From assembly GCA_025808555.1 (NCBI GenBank), contig CP075526.1, positions 186,001 through 250,000 of the forward strand: a stretch of DNA of 64,000 bases, written 5' to 3'. A model generated the notes under the pieces. It saw only the letters and a list, made by a program, of their open reading frames with translations, did not search any database and was not told the DNA's origin. This document shows positions 1 through 8,610 of this stretch, in pieces. Each line of letters begins with the position of its first letter. Position 1 is the first letter of the stretch. This stretch comes from Anaerolineales bacterium (GTDB taxonomy: Bacteria; Chloroflexota; Anaerolineae; Anaerolineales; UBA11579). The position numbers were made by a program, and so were the translations under genes.

Positions 1-1093
1 TCAGGATTAACCGCCAATCCTCAAACGGTACTGCAATCAAAGAGGCAGTCATGAAGTACGTCAAAATCGCAAAGAAAACAACCATACCGAACTTTAGCAG
101 CCGCCATCCCAAAGATTTTCTTACCACCTCTGTCCTTTTGGAAGATTCCTCCGCTCGTCCCTCCATCCAGCGGTCAATGGCATTTTCGGGTCCTGCCAGC
201 CAAAGGGACTTCAGCCATGCAAACAAGTTTGACCCTCGCATAAACTGTAGAAACCAGGAACGATTCTCTTCTTCTGTTTGGGCCATCCCAAGTTTGAAGC
301 GGTTGGTCCAATTAAGCAATGGTCGCCACACAAATTGGTCAAGTATCACAATGACTAGCACCAGCGCACCTAAGCCAAAGAGTATCGCAGACAAATCGTT
401 CTGGTTGGCGGCTTCCTGCAAGTACGCCCCCAGTCCGGCCAAGCGGAAATCTCGCTGCCCAACGGTGAACATTTCGGCAGCCATTAGGAAGAACCAGCCA
501 CCGGCCCAACTCATTAAGCTGTTCCATGCCAGCGGAATAGCTGCAAAGGGTAGCTCCAGAAAACGGAAACGCAACCAGCTATTGAGGCGGAAAATTGAAC
601 TGGCTTCTTGCAGTTCCCCCGGAAGGGTTGTAAGGGACTGATACCAGGCAAAGGTCATGTTCCACACCTGGCTGGTAAAGATTAGAACTACCGAAGCCAG
701 CTCAGCAGCCCAAGCAGTTGGTAGAACTGCGCTCAGACCTAGAAGAACAACCGGCAAGAAAGAAAGGATGGGTACGCTTTGAAGTACGTCTAGCAGCGGC
801 AGCATGACGCGCTCTGCAACTCGGCTGTTTGCAGCAACTCGGCCATAAATCAAGCTAAACACCAATGATAAGGCGTAGGCAGCGATCATACGCCCGATAG
901 AAAGAAATGCATACCAGGGAAGTGCCGAGGGCTGCAGGGAAATGGTTGGGCCGCTGACTTCTTCAGGCGCATTAAATGCCAGGCGCAAACCGATGTAAAG
1001 GACGCCTGCCACGCCCGTCAGCACAAGGAGATCTCCCGCGGTAAGGCCACGGCGGCGCGGCCCCTCAACTCGAAAGTAACGGCTGACCCCCAT
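1..1093 (-). CDS. ABC transporter permease, NitT/TauT type (3' end outside window)
   Basis: An open frame of 364 codons runs from ATG at 1093 to the window edge with no stop, so the C-terminus is missing. The translation is strongly hydrophobic, with at least five membrane segments. It contains the EAA-like loop of BPD-type permeases (residues around LPGELQEASSIFRL). This resembles the long permeases of nitrate/taurine-type importers, which carry two BPD domains; a second domain would lie outside the window. The start lies one base after the TAA of the universal stress gene, with GGAAGG just upstream, so the two are translationally coupled. The substrate cannot be told from sequence. Confidence 0.8.
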   Translation of the reverse strand, partial: MGVSRYFRVEGPRRRGLTAGDLLVLTGVAGVLYIGLRLAFNAPEEVSGPTISLQPSALPWYAFLSIGRMIAAYALSLVFSLIYGRVAANSRVAERVMLPLLDVLQSVPILSFLPVVLLGLSAVLPTAWAAELASVVLIFTSQVWNMTFAWYQSLTTLPGELQEASSIFRLNSWLRFRFLELPFAAIPLAWNSLMSWAGGWFFLMAAEMFTVGQRDFRLAGLGAYLQEAANQNDLSAILFGLGALVLVIVILDQFVWRPLLNWTNRFKLGMAQTEEENRSWFLQFMRGSNLFAWLKSLWLAGPENAIDRWMEGRAEESSKRTEVVRKSLGWRLLKFGMVVFFAILTYFMTASLIAVPFEDWRLIL

Positions 1094-1094
1094 G

Positions 1095-1568
1095 TTAACC
1101 TTCCACATGGGGCGCGTCACGGACGACAAGCAAGGGTCGATCTACCTTCTGCAGAATGGCGCTGCACACCGAGCCGTAGAAAACTCGCTTCAGGTTGCTA
1201 CGCCCATGGCTAGCGATCACAATTAGATCGGTGCGCGTAACGCGGGCTTGGTTGATTATCGAATCGACCACGTACCCTTTCACCACACTGGCGCTGACTA
1301 ATACTCGAAGCTGAGAGATTTCATTGGCCTTAGCGCCTAGATATCTTGTAATCTCCTCTTCAGCCTGCTCAATGCGCAAACGATAGAGGCTCCACTCTTC
1401 CATGGTGCGCATCTTCCCCACCTTGGGGATGAACAAATCCGAGGCAAAGTCGATTACATGCAACAGTATGATCTCTGCACTCATGGCCCTGGCCAACGCG
1501 ATGGCATGTTCCAAGGCCAATTCTGCGGTTTCGGAGCCGTCTAGCGGCACAAGAATCTTCTTGTACAT
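1095..1568 (-). CDS. Universal stress protein (UspA family)
   Basis: 157 residues starting MYKKILVPLDGSE, the typical N-terminus of the UspA fold. The C-terminal nucleotide-binding loop is present (ASHGRSNLKRVFYGS), but the second glycine of the usual G-x2-G is Asn, so ATP binding is uncertain. ATG at 1568 is chosen over upstream in-frame codons because it matches family length and has a GAGG element ahead of it. It is the first gene of a pair with the ABC permease downstream, which suggests stress-linked transport; that link is inference. Confidence 0.9.
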   Translation of the reverse strand: MYKKILVPLDGSETAELALEHAIALARAMSAEIILLHVIDFASDLFIPKVGKMRTMEEWSLYRLRIEQAEEEITRYLGAKANEISQLRVLVSASVVKGYVVDSIINQARVTRTDLIVIASHGRSNLKRVFYGSVCSAILQKVDRPLLVVRDAPHVEG

Positions 1569-1589
1569 TTGAACCTCAATCACTGGTTT

Positions 1590-1630
1590 AAAAAAAAAGC
1601 CCCGGCTGCTATGCACTGAGCAACCAGGGC
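1590..1630 (-). terminator. Intrinsic terminator-like hairpin in the leader of the stress gene
   Basis: On the minus strand a 12-bp stem (1619-1630 with 1599-1610, two G-U pairs, 8-nt loop) is followed by nine T. It ends 21 nt before the ATG of the Usp gene. No gene lies directly upstream on this strand, so it may act as a leader attenuator or end a short upstream RNA. Confidence 0.6.
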
Positions 1631-1822
1631 CAGACTTATACAAATAATCGTTTAGCCAAGCGTAAACAGGCCGCGCAAAATGCTGCAAGCTTTCTTAGTA
1701 CTTAATGGATCACAATCCATGGTTATCACAGCTTCTTTCACAATACCTGACCGTTTCCTGAACAGCTTACTGCACATTAAAAGGCTTGTCAACGTTCAAC
1801 ATCGTAGCTTACGGCTAACAGC

Positions 1823-1828
1823 TATAAT
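1823..1828 (+). promoter_or_regulatory. -10 element of argS, leaderless arrangement
   Basis: TATAAT lies 8 nt before the argS ATG with no good -35 and no ribosome-binding site. Transcription would start at or within a few bases of the ATG, giving a leaderless message. Confidence 0.55.
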
Positions 1829-1836
1829 AATTTCTT

Positions 1837-3612
1837 ATGTTCAACGCAGAAAAAGCCGCCGTCGAAGCGCGCATCGCCGAATATTGCCAAGCCGAAGGCT
1901 TACCCGCGCCCACTCTCACCTGGAGCCAGATCCCCTTCTCCGGCGAATGGGGCATCGCCACCTCGCTCTTCCAACTCGCCTCGCAAGAGGCCAAACAAGG
2001 CGGCGGCAAGATCAATGTGCCGCAGCGCGCCGCCCAACTGGCCGAGCAACTCGCCGCACAGCTGCAGGGCACTCCCGGCTTCAGCCGCATCGAAGCCGTC
2101 AAGGGTTACCTCAACCTCTACTTCTCCACCGCCGATTTCGCCGCCCGCGTCCTGGGCGCGGTAGCCGAGCAAGCCGGCCACTACGGCTGGGGCGCGCCCA
2201 AGCACCAGCGCGTCATGCTCGAGTTCTCGCAACCCAACACCCACAAAGCCTTCCACGTCGGCCACCTGCGCAACATGATCCTCGGCGCTTCGCTCGCCAA
2301 CATCCTCGAGGCCGCCGGCTACGAGATGGTGCGCGCCAACTACATTGGCGATTACGGCAAAGACGTAATGAAATGGATGTGGAACTACACCAAGCGCCAC
2401 GCCGGCCAACAGCCGCCTGCCAAAGACGTCACCCGCTGGATGGGCGACCTGTACTCCGAGGCCACCCGTGAGCTGGAGGCCGACCCCAACGGCGAGGCCG
2501 AGATCCGTGACCTCTTCTCCAAGTGGGAAGCTGAGGACAAAGAAGTCTATGACCTGTGGCTGCTCACCCGCCAATGGTCGCTGGATGGCTTCAATGAGAT
2601 CTACGACCAGATGGGCATCCATTTCGACCGCATCTATTTCGAAAGCGAGATGGAGCGCCTGTGCAAGCCCATCATCGAAGACCTCATCGCCCGTAACATC
2701 GCCGTGGATGAGCGCGCCGAGGGCGGCACCGTCGTCGTCAAGCTCGATGAGCTCCTCGGCCTGCAAGAGAAGTTCCGCGTGCTGGTGCTCTTGCGTTCAG
2801 ATGGCACTTCACTCTATGGCGCCTGGGATCTTGCTCTCGCCCTGGCCAAGTTCAAAGAATACGAGCTCGACCAGTCCATCTACGTCGTGGACGTGCGCCA
2901 GAGCCTGCACTTCACCCAGGTCTTCAAGACCCTCGAGCTGGCTGGCCACGAAGACCTGATAAAAAAGGTGCTGCACCTGCCCTACGAGATCGTCAACTTG
3001 CCCGGCAACGTCATAATCTCCTCGCGCGAGGGCGTGGTGGTGTTGCTCGAAGAGCTCATCAGCCAGGCTACTGAGAGGGCCGCCGCCATCGTGGCCGAGA
3101 AGAACGCCGAACTTGACGAGGCCACCCGCCTCAAGGTTGCCCAGCAGGTCGGTCTGGCCGCCATCAAGTACCCCATGCTGGCGCGTGAGACCACCAAGAT
3201 CGCCACCTTTGACTGGGAAGCCGCCTTGGATTTCAACGGCCAGGCCGCGCCCTACATCCAATACGCCTGTGTGCGCGCCAATAGCATCCTACGCCGAGCG
3301 TCCGCGGAAGGTCACGCCGCTGCCACCGGGTCTCCGCAGCATGAGCTCCAGCCAAGCGAGATCGAGCTCATCGAGCGGATCTCACGCCTGCCTGACGCCG
3401 TCCAGCGCGCCGCCAGCGAGCACAAGACCCTGCACATCACCAACCTCACCTATGAGTTGGCCAAGGGCTTCAACGATTTCTACAACCAGTGCCCCGTCCT
3501 GCAGGCCGAGGAGCCGCAGCGCAGCTTCCGCCTGGCACTCGTGGCCGCGGCCCGCCAGGCCATGGCCAATGGCCTCGCCCTGCTCGGCATCGAGGCGCCC
3601 GAAGTAATGTAA
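1837..3612 (+). CDS. argS: Arginine--tRNA ligase
   Basis: 591 residues, the usual ArgRS length. It charges tRNA-Arg with arginine in the cytoplasm. An N-terminal Arg-N-like domain comes first, then the class I HIGH signature as HVGH near residue 140 (SQPNTHKAFHVGHLRN). The KMSKS-equivalent loop is ISSREG, and a C-terminal DALR anticodon-binding helical domain starts near residue 470. The ATG at 1837 sits directly behind a TATAAT box and the protein start aligns with the family. Confidence 0.97.
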   Translation: MFNAEKAAVEARIAEYCQAEGLPAPTLTWSQIPFSGEWGIATSLFQLASQEAKQGGGKINVPQRAAQLAEQLAAQLQGTPGFSRIEAVKGYLNLYFSTADFAARVLGAVAEQAGHYGWGAPKHQRVMLEFSQPNTHKAFHVGHLRNMILGASLANILEAAGYEMVRANYIGDYGKDVMKWMWNYTKRHAGQQPPAKDVTRWMGDLYSEATRELEADPNGEAEIRDLFSKWEAEDKEVYDLWLLTRQWSLDGFNEIYDQMGIHFDRIYFESEMERLCKPIIEDLIARNIAVDERAEGGTVVVKLDELLGLQEKFRVLVLLRSDGTSLYGAWDLALALAKFKEYELDQSIYVVDVRQSLHFTQVFKTLELAGHEDLIKKVLHLPYEIVNLPGNVIISSREGVVVLLEELISQATERAAAIVAEKNAELDEATRLKVAQQVGLAAIKYPMLARETTKIATFDWEAALDFNGQAAPYIQYACVRANSILRRASAEGHAAATGSPQHELQPSEIELIERISRLPDAVQRAASEHKTLHITNLTYELAKGFNDFYNQCPVLQAEEPQRSFRLALVAAARQAMANGLALLGIEAPEVM

Positions 3613-3675
3613 ACTATGGCCGTCCAGCGGTTTGCATCTCACTGCTGGCTTCCCTCACTACCTACCTGGAGTTTT

Positions 3676-4491
3676 ATGTCGTCTGCGAGCAAACGCCGCT
3701 TCTATCTCACCCGCCCCACGCTTTTCGAGGTTACCTACAGCATCAATAATTGGATGGACCCCCAAGTGCAGGTAGACAAACAGCTGGCCCAAAAACAATG
3801 GGACGCGCTCTACCAAACCTATCTGGACCTGGGCGCCCATGTGGAAGTCTTTGAACCCCTGCCCGGCTGGCCTGATTCAGTCTTCACCGGTGATTCCATT
3901 TTCTTGTACGGTAAGCAAGCCATCGCCAGTCGCTTCCGCTACGCTGAGCGCTCCGGCGAAGTGGAGCCGCAAGTACAGCGCTTCGAGCAGCGCGGCTACA
4001 CCATCCACCGCCTGCCCGAAGGCGTGAACTTTGAGGGCAATGGCGATGCCATGGCCTGGAACGGGCGCATCTTCGCCGGCTACGGCGTGCGCAGCGATGC
4101 ACGTGCCAACAACTTCCTCGCCCACACCCTGAATGTCGAAGTGCTCCCGGTCGAAGTCCTCGCCCCCCATTTCCATGTGGATACCGTGCTCTGCCCGCTC
4201 AACGAGAGCACCCTGGCCTACGTGCCCTCCGCCATCGGCGCCGGCAGCCTGAAGATGCTGCGCAGCCTCGGCGTCACCCTCATCGAAATTGACGATGAGG
4301 AAGCCGGCAAGCTGGCGGGCAACTCCATCGTCATCGGCGACACCGTCATCCTCAGCACCCCGCACGCCCCCCGCTACCAGGCTGCCCTCCAAGCCGCCGG
4401 CTTCCAAACCCGCGCCATGGATCTGAGCGAATTCACCAAATCCGGCGGCGGCGCCAAATGCCTCACCCTCGAAGCCTACAATCCAGTCTAG
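3676..4491 (+). CDS. Dimethylarginine dimethylaminohydrolase-like / amidinotransferase-superfamily hydrolase
   Basis: 271 residues of the guanidino-group modifying superfamily. These enzymes hydrolyse (methyl)arginine to citrulline or act on related guanidines. Visible residues are the N-terminal FTGDS segment, the catalytic His in PHFHVDT near residue 165, and the C-terminal nucleophile in GGGAKCLTLE near residue 261. ATG at 3676 has GGAG five bases upstream; in-frame codons from 3616 lack a site. It sits 63 bases after argS in the same direction, which fits arginine metabolism. Exact substrate (arginine or dimethylarginine) is not settled. Confidence 0.85.
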   Translation: MSSASKRRFYLTRPTLFEVTYSINNWMDPQVQVDKQLAQKQWDALYQTYLDLGAHVEVFEPLPGWPDSVFTGDSIFLYGKQAIASRFRYAERSGEVEPQVQRFEQRGYTIHRLPEGVNFEGNGDAMAWNGRIFAGYGVRSDARANNFLAHTLNVEVLPVEVLAPHFHVDTVLCPLNESTLAYVPSAIGAGSLKMLRSLGVTLIEIDDEEAGKLAGNSIVIGDTVILSTPHAPRYQAALQAAGFQTRAMDLSEFTKSGGGAKCLTLEAYNPV

Positions 4492-4875
4492 GCCTTGCTT
4501 CTCGTGTCGCCCTGAGCGAAGCGAAGGGCATCTACACAGTCTATTCGTACGACAACACTGCGGGGAAACTCATTTGGGCGCAGCATGCTGCGCCCCTGCC
4601 TACCCCGTGCATCCCGAGCGTAGCGAGGATCCTCGCTACGCGCATCAATAACACAAGCCCACGCCCGATACCCTGTCATTCCGAACGAGCGACGCAGCCG
4701 CGAGGAGCCGGAGTGCATTCCTGCGGAAGAATCCGTACTACGCAATGCAACCACACATAAAACCGAGCACCACCGTAAGCGCACCGCAGTGCGCCCCACT
4801 TCCCGTCATTGCGAGGAGGTAGGCGAGCGCAGCGAGGCATTTGCCGACGTGGCAATCTGGGCGTCAACGGCCAAC
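4492..4875. repeat. Repeat-filled spacer with dispersed 'gagcg(c/t)agcgag' elements
   Basis: No gene is visible here. The spacer holds members of four short repeat types: one with CCTGAGCGAAGCGAAGGGC (about 4505-4534), a palindromic GCGCAGCATGCTGCGC (about 4578-4597), one with GTGCATCCCGAGCG...GGATCCTCGC (4608-4640), and one with GTCATTGCGAGGAGG...GGCAATCTGG (about 4805-4862). Copies recur near 11 and 13.3 kb. Confidence 0.7.
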
Positions 4876-4898
4876 AAAAAACGCCTGAACCTCAGGCG
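4876..4898 (-). terminator. Intrinsic terminator after the response regulator gene
   Basis: On the minus strand a 7-bp stem (CGCCTGA with TCAGGCG, 3-nt loop) is followed by six T. It lies about 70 bases past the stop of the gene ending at 4970. Two further hairpins precede it: 4916-4952 (long, one bulge) and 4955-4971 (AGCCGCC-TTC-GGCGGCT), the latter overlapping the stop codon. Confidence 0.75.
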
Positions 4899-4969
4899 CC
4901 AAACACAACAAGCGTGTAATTTCGTTACTCTGCGAAGCAGAGTAGAAATTACAAAGCCGCCTTCGGCGG

Positions 4970-5653
4970 CTAAATGTCCAACCGGTACCCCACCCCACGC
5001 ACCGTCACCAACAGCTTCGGCTTCTTCGGGTCCTTCTCGATCGCATTGCGCAGCCAGCTGATATGCACATCCAGCGTGCGTGTATCCCCCGTGTAGTTCG
5101 TCTTCCACGCCTTCTTGAACAGCGAATTGCGCTCCACCACCTCGCCCTTGCTGTCGATCAGCAATTGCAGCAGGCGCACCAGGCGCGGCGTCAGCACCGT
5201 CTTCTTGCTGCCCACCTTCACCGCATGGCTGTCCAGGTCCAGCTCGATCGGCCCCGCCTTCAGCAGGCGGCCCTCGGCGGTCGGCAGCAACGGCGCGATC
5301 CGGTTCAGCAGCTTGCGCTGTGTGAACGGCAGCACCAGCACTGCGTTGGCGCACTCAAAGTCTGCTTCCAGCGGCCGGTTGGGGTCTGAGATCAGCAGGA
5401 TCGGCATCCCATCCACAAGATTGCGGATCGAGGTGCAGATGCGCTTGCCGTTCGTGCGCATCGAAGCCGCATCCAGGATCACCAGGTCATACTTCGCTTC
5501 GCCCACGCTCTCCAGCGCATCTTTTCCACTGGCCACCCGTTGCACCTGGAAGCCCTTCTTGAGCAGCGCGGGCACAAATTCACCGTTGCTTACCCAACGG
5601 CCTTCGACCCAAAGTATTTTTGTCTTGCTTGCTTGAGATAGTTTACGCGCCAT
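4970..5653 (-). CDS. Response-regulator-like transcription factor, OmpR/PhoB type with degenerate receiver
   Basis: 227 residues. The N-terminal ~115 residues follow the receiver fold and keep an aspartate in DLVILDAAS. However, the usual acidic pair near the start is VEG and the switch lysine of KPF is replaced (LPFTQRK), so normal phosphorylation looks unlikely. The C-terminal ~100 residues are a typical winged helix (LTPRLVRLLQLLI, DVHISWLRNAIEKDP, VRGVGYRLDI). No kinase gene is adjacent. Repeated TTTAAGGTT boxes in the divergent upstream spacer are candidate binding sites. Confidence 0.88.
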   Translation of the reverse strand: MARKLSQASKTKILWVEGRWVSNGEFVPALLKKGFQVQRVASGKDALESVGEAKYDLVILDAASMRTNGKRICTSIRNLVDGMPILLISDPNRPLEADFECANAVLVLPFTQRKLLNRIAPLLPTAEGRLLKAGPIELDLDSHAVKVGSKKTVLTPRLVRLLQLLIDSKGEVVERNSLFKKAWKTNYTGDTRTLDVHISWLRNAIEKDPKKPKLLVTVRGVGYRLDI

Positions 5654-5737
5654 GTGGTTCTACAATGCCCCCAACGTGCCTAAAAGAGAATTGCGCATAA
5701 ACTCATTCGCTGACCTGAGGCCGGGATTATAACGCAC

Positions 5738-5791
5738 AAACCTTAACGGCTTGCCATGACTTTAAGGTTAATCAAAATTCTCTTTAAGGTT
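5738..5791. promoter_or_regulatory. Three TTAAGGTT boxes between divergent genes
   Basis: TTTAAGGTT occurs at 5761-5769 and again at 5783-5791, exactly 22 bases apart, with an inverted copy AAACCTTAA at 5738-5746. Two-turn direct repeats are typical of OmpR/PhoB-type binding. A TATAAT-like box for the minus-strand regulator gene lies close by (around 5727-5732). Confidence 0.45.
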
Positions 5792-5921
5792 CGCTCTTGC
5801 GCTCACTCGCGTGCACTTCCATGCATCGGGGCGAGTGATAAAATAGCGCACTGTTTATCCGGCGCGCCCTACGCGCCAGCAGCCACAGGCCTGGGCACCG
5901 GTTGCCCGGAGGCGCACACAC

Positions 5922-6518
5922 ATGAGCGAAATGGTTGAAGTCGTCATTGATAGCATCCGCGTGGGCTTAATGTCCCAGCAACGCGTCGTCATCCTGCGCG
6001 AAGCCGAAGCCGACCGCTATCTTGCCATCTGGATCGACCCCTACATGGCCGAGCAGATCACCTTCGCCCTGCAAGAGGTCGAAGTCGCCCGCCCCATGAC
6101 CCACGACCTGATCCGCGAGGTCGTGCGCGGCATGGATGGCCGCGTTATCCGCGTCGAAGTGCATGACCTCAAGGGTGATGTCTTCTACGGCAACATCGTC
6201 GTCGAGGTCAACGGCCGCACCATCGAGATCGACTCGCGCCCCTCCGATGCCCTGGCTGTGGCCGTGCGTACGCACGTCCCCATCCTCGTCGCCCGCTCCG
6301 TGCTCGATGCCGCTGGCATCGTGCCCGAAGAAGACATGGAATCCCCCGACGGTGAGCACCCCGAAGGTGAACGCCCGTTCCTCGAAGAATCCGAAATGAC
6401 CGACCAGGTCAACCCCGCCGAAGAGCGCCTCGAAGCCTTTGAAGACTTCCTCTCCAAGCTCGACATCGGCGACGAAGACGACGATGAGAACAAGCCCACC
6501 AAGGGCAAGAACAACTAA
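5922..6518 (+). CDS. Bifunctional nuclease (BFN) domain protein
   Basis: 198 residues. The first ~140 match the BFN/DUF151 family (VILREAEADRYLAIWIDP, IDSRPSDALAVAVRTHVPI), described in plants and bacteria as having nuclease activity. The C-terminal ~50 residues are acidic and low-complexity. It is first in an operon with dnaB, whose ATG directly follows its TAA. A role in DNA or RNA metabolism beside the replication genes is inferred from context. Confidence 0.88.
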   Translation: MSEMVEVVIDSIRVGLMSQQRVVILREAEADRYLAIWIDPYMAEQITFALQEVEVARPMTHDLIREVVRGMDGRVIRVEVHDLKGDVFYGNIVVEVNGRTIEIDSRPSDALAVAVRTHVPILVARSVLDAAGIVPEEDMESPDGEHPEGERPFLEESEMTDQVNPAEERLEAFEDFLSKLDIGDEDDDENKPTKGKNN

Positions 6519-7919
6519 ATGAGCGACGCGTACTCCTCAGACATACAGCAGCCGGCCGGCCCGCAGCAGCTGGTGCCGCACAGCCGCGAGGCCGAAGAAG
6601 CCGTCATCGGCTCGGTGCTGATCAACCCTGAGGCATACTACGACGTTGCCGATTTCCTCACCGGCGAAGATTTCCACATCCACCGCCTGCGCTGGGTCTG
6701 GGAAGCCTTCACCCGCCTGCACGAGCAGCGCATCCCCATCGACCTGCTCACCGTCACCGAAGACCTCGACAAACAGGGCCACCTGGCCGAGATCGGCGGC
6801 CCAGCCTACCTCACCGGGCTCATCAACACCGTGCCCAGCTCCATCAACGCCGAGGCCTACGGCCGCCTGGTCCAGCAGACCAGCATCCGCCGCCGCCTGC
6901 TGGAAGCCGCCAACAAGATCGCCAAAACCGCCTACCAGGAGAACCTGAGCATCGAGGCCGCCATCGAAGAGGCCGAGAAAGCCGTCTTCGGCGCCAGCGA
7001 CCACCAGCTCTCCACTGACCTCAAGCCGATAAAGCAGGTCATCAGCGACTATTACGACCGCATTGACCAGCTCTCCCGCCGCAACGAGGAGTTCTACGGC
7101 GTGCCCACAGGGTTTATTGACCTGGACCGCCTGCTCAGCGGCATGCAGCCGTCTGACCTGCTCATCATCGCCGGCCGCCCCGCCCAGGGTAAGTCCAGCT
7201 TCCTCATGTCCATCGTCAAGAACGCCGCCCAGCTGCACAAAAAGCATGTCGCCATCTTCTCGATGGAAATGTCCAACGAGCAGCTGGTGGCCCGCCTGCT
7301 CTCGCAGGAAACCGGCATCAACTCACAGAAGATGCTCAGCGGCAAGCTGGAGCAGCGTGAGTGGGACCTGTTCGCCCAGGCGGTCGAGACCCTCGGCGGC
7401 ATCAAAGTCTTCCTTGACGATACGCCGGGCATCTCGCCCACCCAGATGCGCGCCAAGTGCCGCCGTCTCCATATGGAATTCGGCCTCGACCTTGTAGTCG
7501 TGGATTATTTGCAGCTCATGCAGGGCGACAGCCGCAACGACAATCGCGTCCAGGAGGTCTCGCACATCTCGCGCAGCCTCAAAGTCCTGGCGCGTGAGCT
7601 CAACGTGCCCGTGCTCGCCGCCGCCCAGCTCTCCCGCGCCGTCGAGCAGCGCGCCGACAAGCGCCCCATGCTCTCTGACCTGCGCGAGTCCGGCTCCCTC
7701 GAGCAGGACGCCGACATCGTGATGTTCATCCACCGCCCAGACCAATACGAAGAAGATAGTCTGCGCAAGAACATCGCCGAGATCATGATCAGCAAGCACC
7801 GCAACGGCCCCACCGGCGTGGTCGAGCTCGTCTTCCGCGAGCAGCTCGCCAAGTTCGAGAACGCCGCCACCCGCAACGTAGACTTCGCAGGGTTCAATGA
7901 GCGCCAAAGCGGGGCCTGA
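6519..7919 (+). CDS. dnaB: Replicative DNA helicase DnaB
   Basis: 466 residues with the N-terminal DnaB domain (PHSREAEEAVIGSVLINPE) and RecA-like motor. Walker A is GRPAQGKSS near residue 218, Walker B is LVVVDYLQLM, and DLRESGSLEQDADIV is a family signature. It unwinds DNA ahead of the replisome as a hexamer. The ATG follows the BFN stop with no gap, and its end overlaps the DnaD-like gene, so helicase and loading partners are made from one message. Confidence 0.97.
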   Translation: MSDAYSSDIQQPAGPQQLVPHSREAEEAVIGSVLINPEAYYDVADFLTGEDFHIHRLRWVWEAFTRLHEQRIPIDLLTVTEDLDKQGHLAEIGGPAYLTGLINTVPSSINAEAYGRLVQQTSIRRRLLEAANKIAKTAYQENLSIEAAIEEAEKAVFGASDHQLSTDLKPIKQVISDYYDRIDQLSRRNEEFYGVPTGFIDLDRLLSGMQPSDLLIIAGRPAQGKSSFLMSIVKNAAQLHKKHVAIFSMEMSNEQLVARLLSQETGINSQKMLSGKLEQREWDLFAQAVETLGGIKVFLDDTPGISPTQMRAKCRRLHMEFGLDLVVVDYLQLMQGDSRNDNRVQEVSHISRSLKVLARELNVPVLAAAQLSRAVEQRADKRPMLSDLRESGSLEQDADIVMFIHRPDQYEEDSLRKNIAEIMISKHRNGPTGVVELVFREQLAKFENAATRNVDFAGFNERQSGA

Positions 7920-8610
7920 GCCGTTCTCCGGCTTCCCCGCCGGCAAAGTGCGCTTCACGCGCCTGCCCGGCCCCTTCTTCAGCCAGCTGCTCCCGCACAT
8001 TGACAGCCTGGCGGAGCTCAAGGTCACCCTCTACGCGCTTTGGAAGCTCGAACGCATGGAAGGCGAAGCCCGCTACCTGCAGCCGCAAGACTTCACCGAA
8101 GACGCGCTGTTCCTCGCCGGCCTACCCGGCGGCGAAGCCGACCTTGACGCTGGGCTGCTGGCCGCCGTCAGCCGCAGCACGCTGCTGCACGCCCAGCTAG
8201 AATTAGACGGGCAGATGCGCCAGTTCTATTTCCTCAACTCGCCCCGCGGCCGGGCGCTCTACGAGGCCGTGCGATCCGGCGAGTGGCAACCCAGTGGCGA
8301 CCCGCGCTACCCGATTGAACTGGCCCACGAGCGCCCCAACATCTTTGCGCTCTACGAGCGCAACATTGGGGCGCTCACTCCCATGATGGCCGACGCGCTC
8401 AAGGACGCCGAGCGCGAGTACCCCCACGAGTGGCTCGAAGAGGCGATGCGCATCGCCGTGGAGAACAACGCCCGCTCGTGGAGCTATGTGCAAGCCATTC
8501 TGCGCAGATGGCAGGAAGACGGACGCGATGAGCGACGAACTGAAGGGAATTCTGAAAAAGATCGGCGAAAATACGTCGAAGGCGAATTCTCCGACTTCAT
8601 CGAACACTAA
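7897..8610 (+). CDS. DnaD-domain protein (replication initiation/restart)
   Basis: 237 residues. The C-terminal part (about 140-210) fits the DnaD/DnaB2 domain: IFALYERNIGALTP, then EWLEEAMRIAVENNARSW and YVQAILRRW, the YxxxIL-W signature. The N-terminal ~110 residues look like a winged-helix region. DnaD-type proteins in Firmicutes act with DnaB-like loaders at origins. It overlaps dnaB by 23 bases and the next gene by 83 bases. The start at 7897 lies inside dnaB. Confidence 0.85.
   Translation: MSAKAGPEPFSGFPAGKVRFTRLPGPFFSQLLPHIDSLAELKVTLYALWKLERMEGEARYLQPQDFTEDALFLAGLPGGEADLDAGLLAAVSRSTLLHAQLELDGQMRQFYFLNSPRGRALYEAVRSGEWQPSGDPRYPIELAHERPNIFALYERNIGALTPMMADALKDAEREYPHEWLEEAMRIAVENNARSWSYVQAILRRWQEDGRDERRTEGNSEKDRRKYVEGEFSDFIEH

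Noticed and set aside
51-641. Long + strand reading frame at the left edge
   Set aside because: It is the shadow of the minus-strand ABC permease, which has clear membrane segments and an operon position.
4458-4867. Several reading frames on both strands (peptides with ERSEA, EEVGERSE)
   Set aside because: They are translations of the dispersed repeat elements. Codon use and lack of ribosome sites argue against genes. The same applies to frames near 11.0-11.8 and 13.14-13.6 kb.
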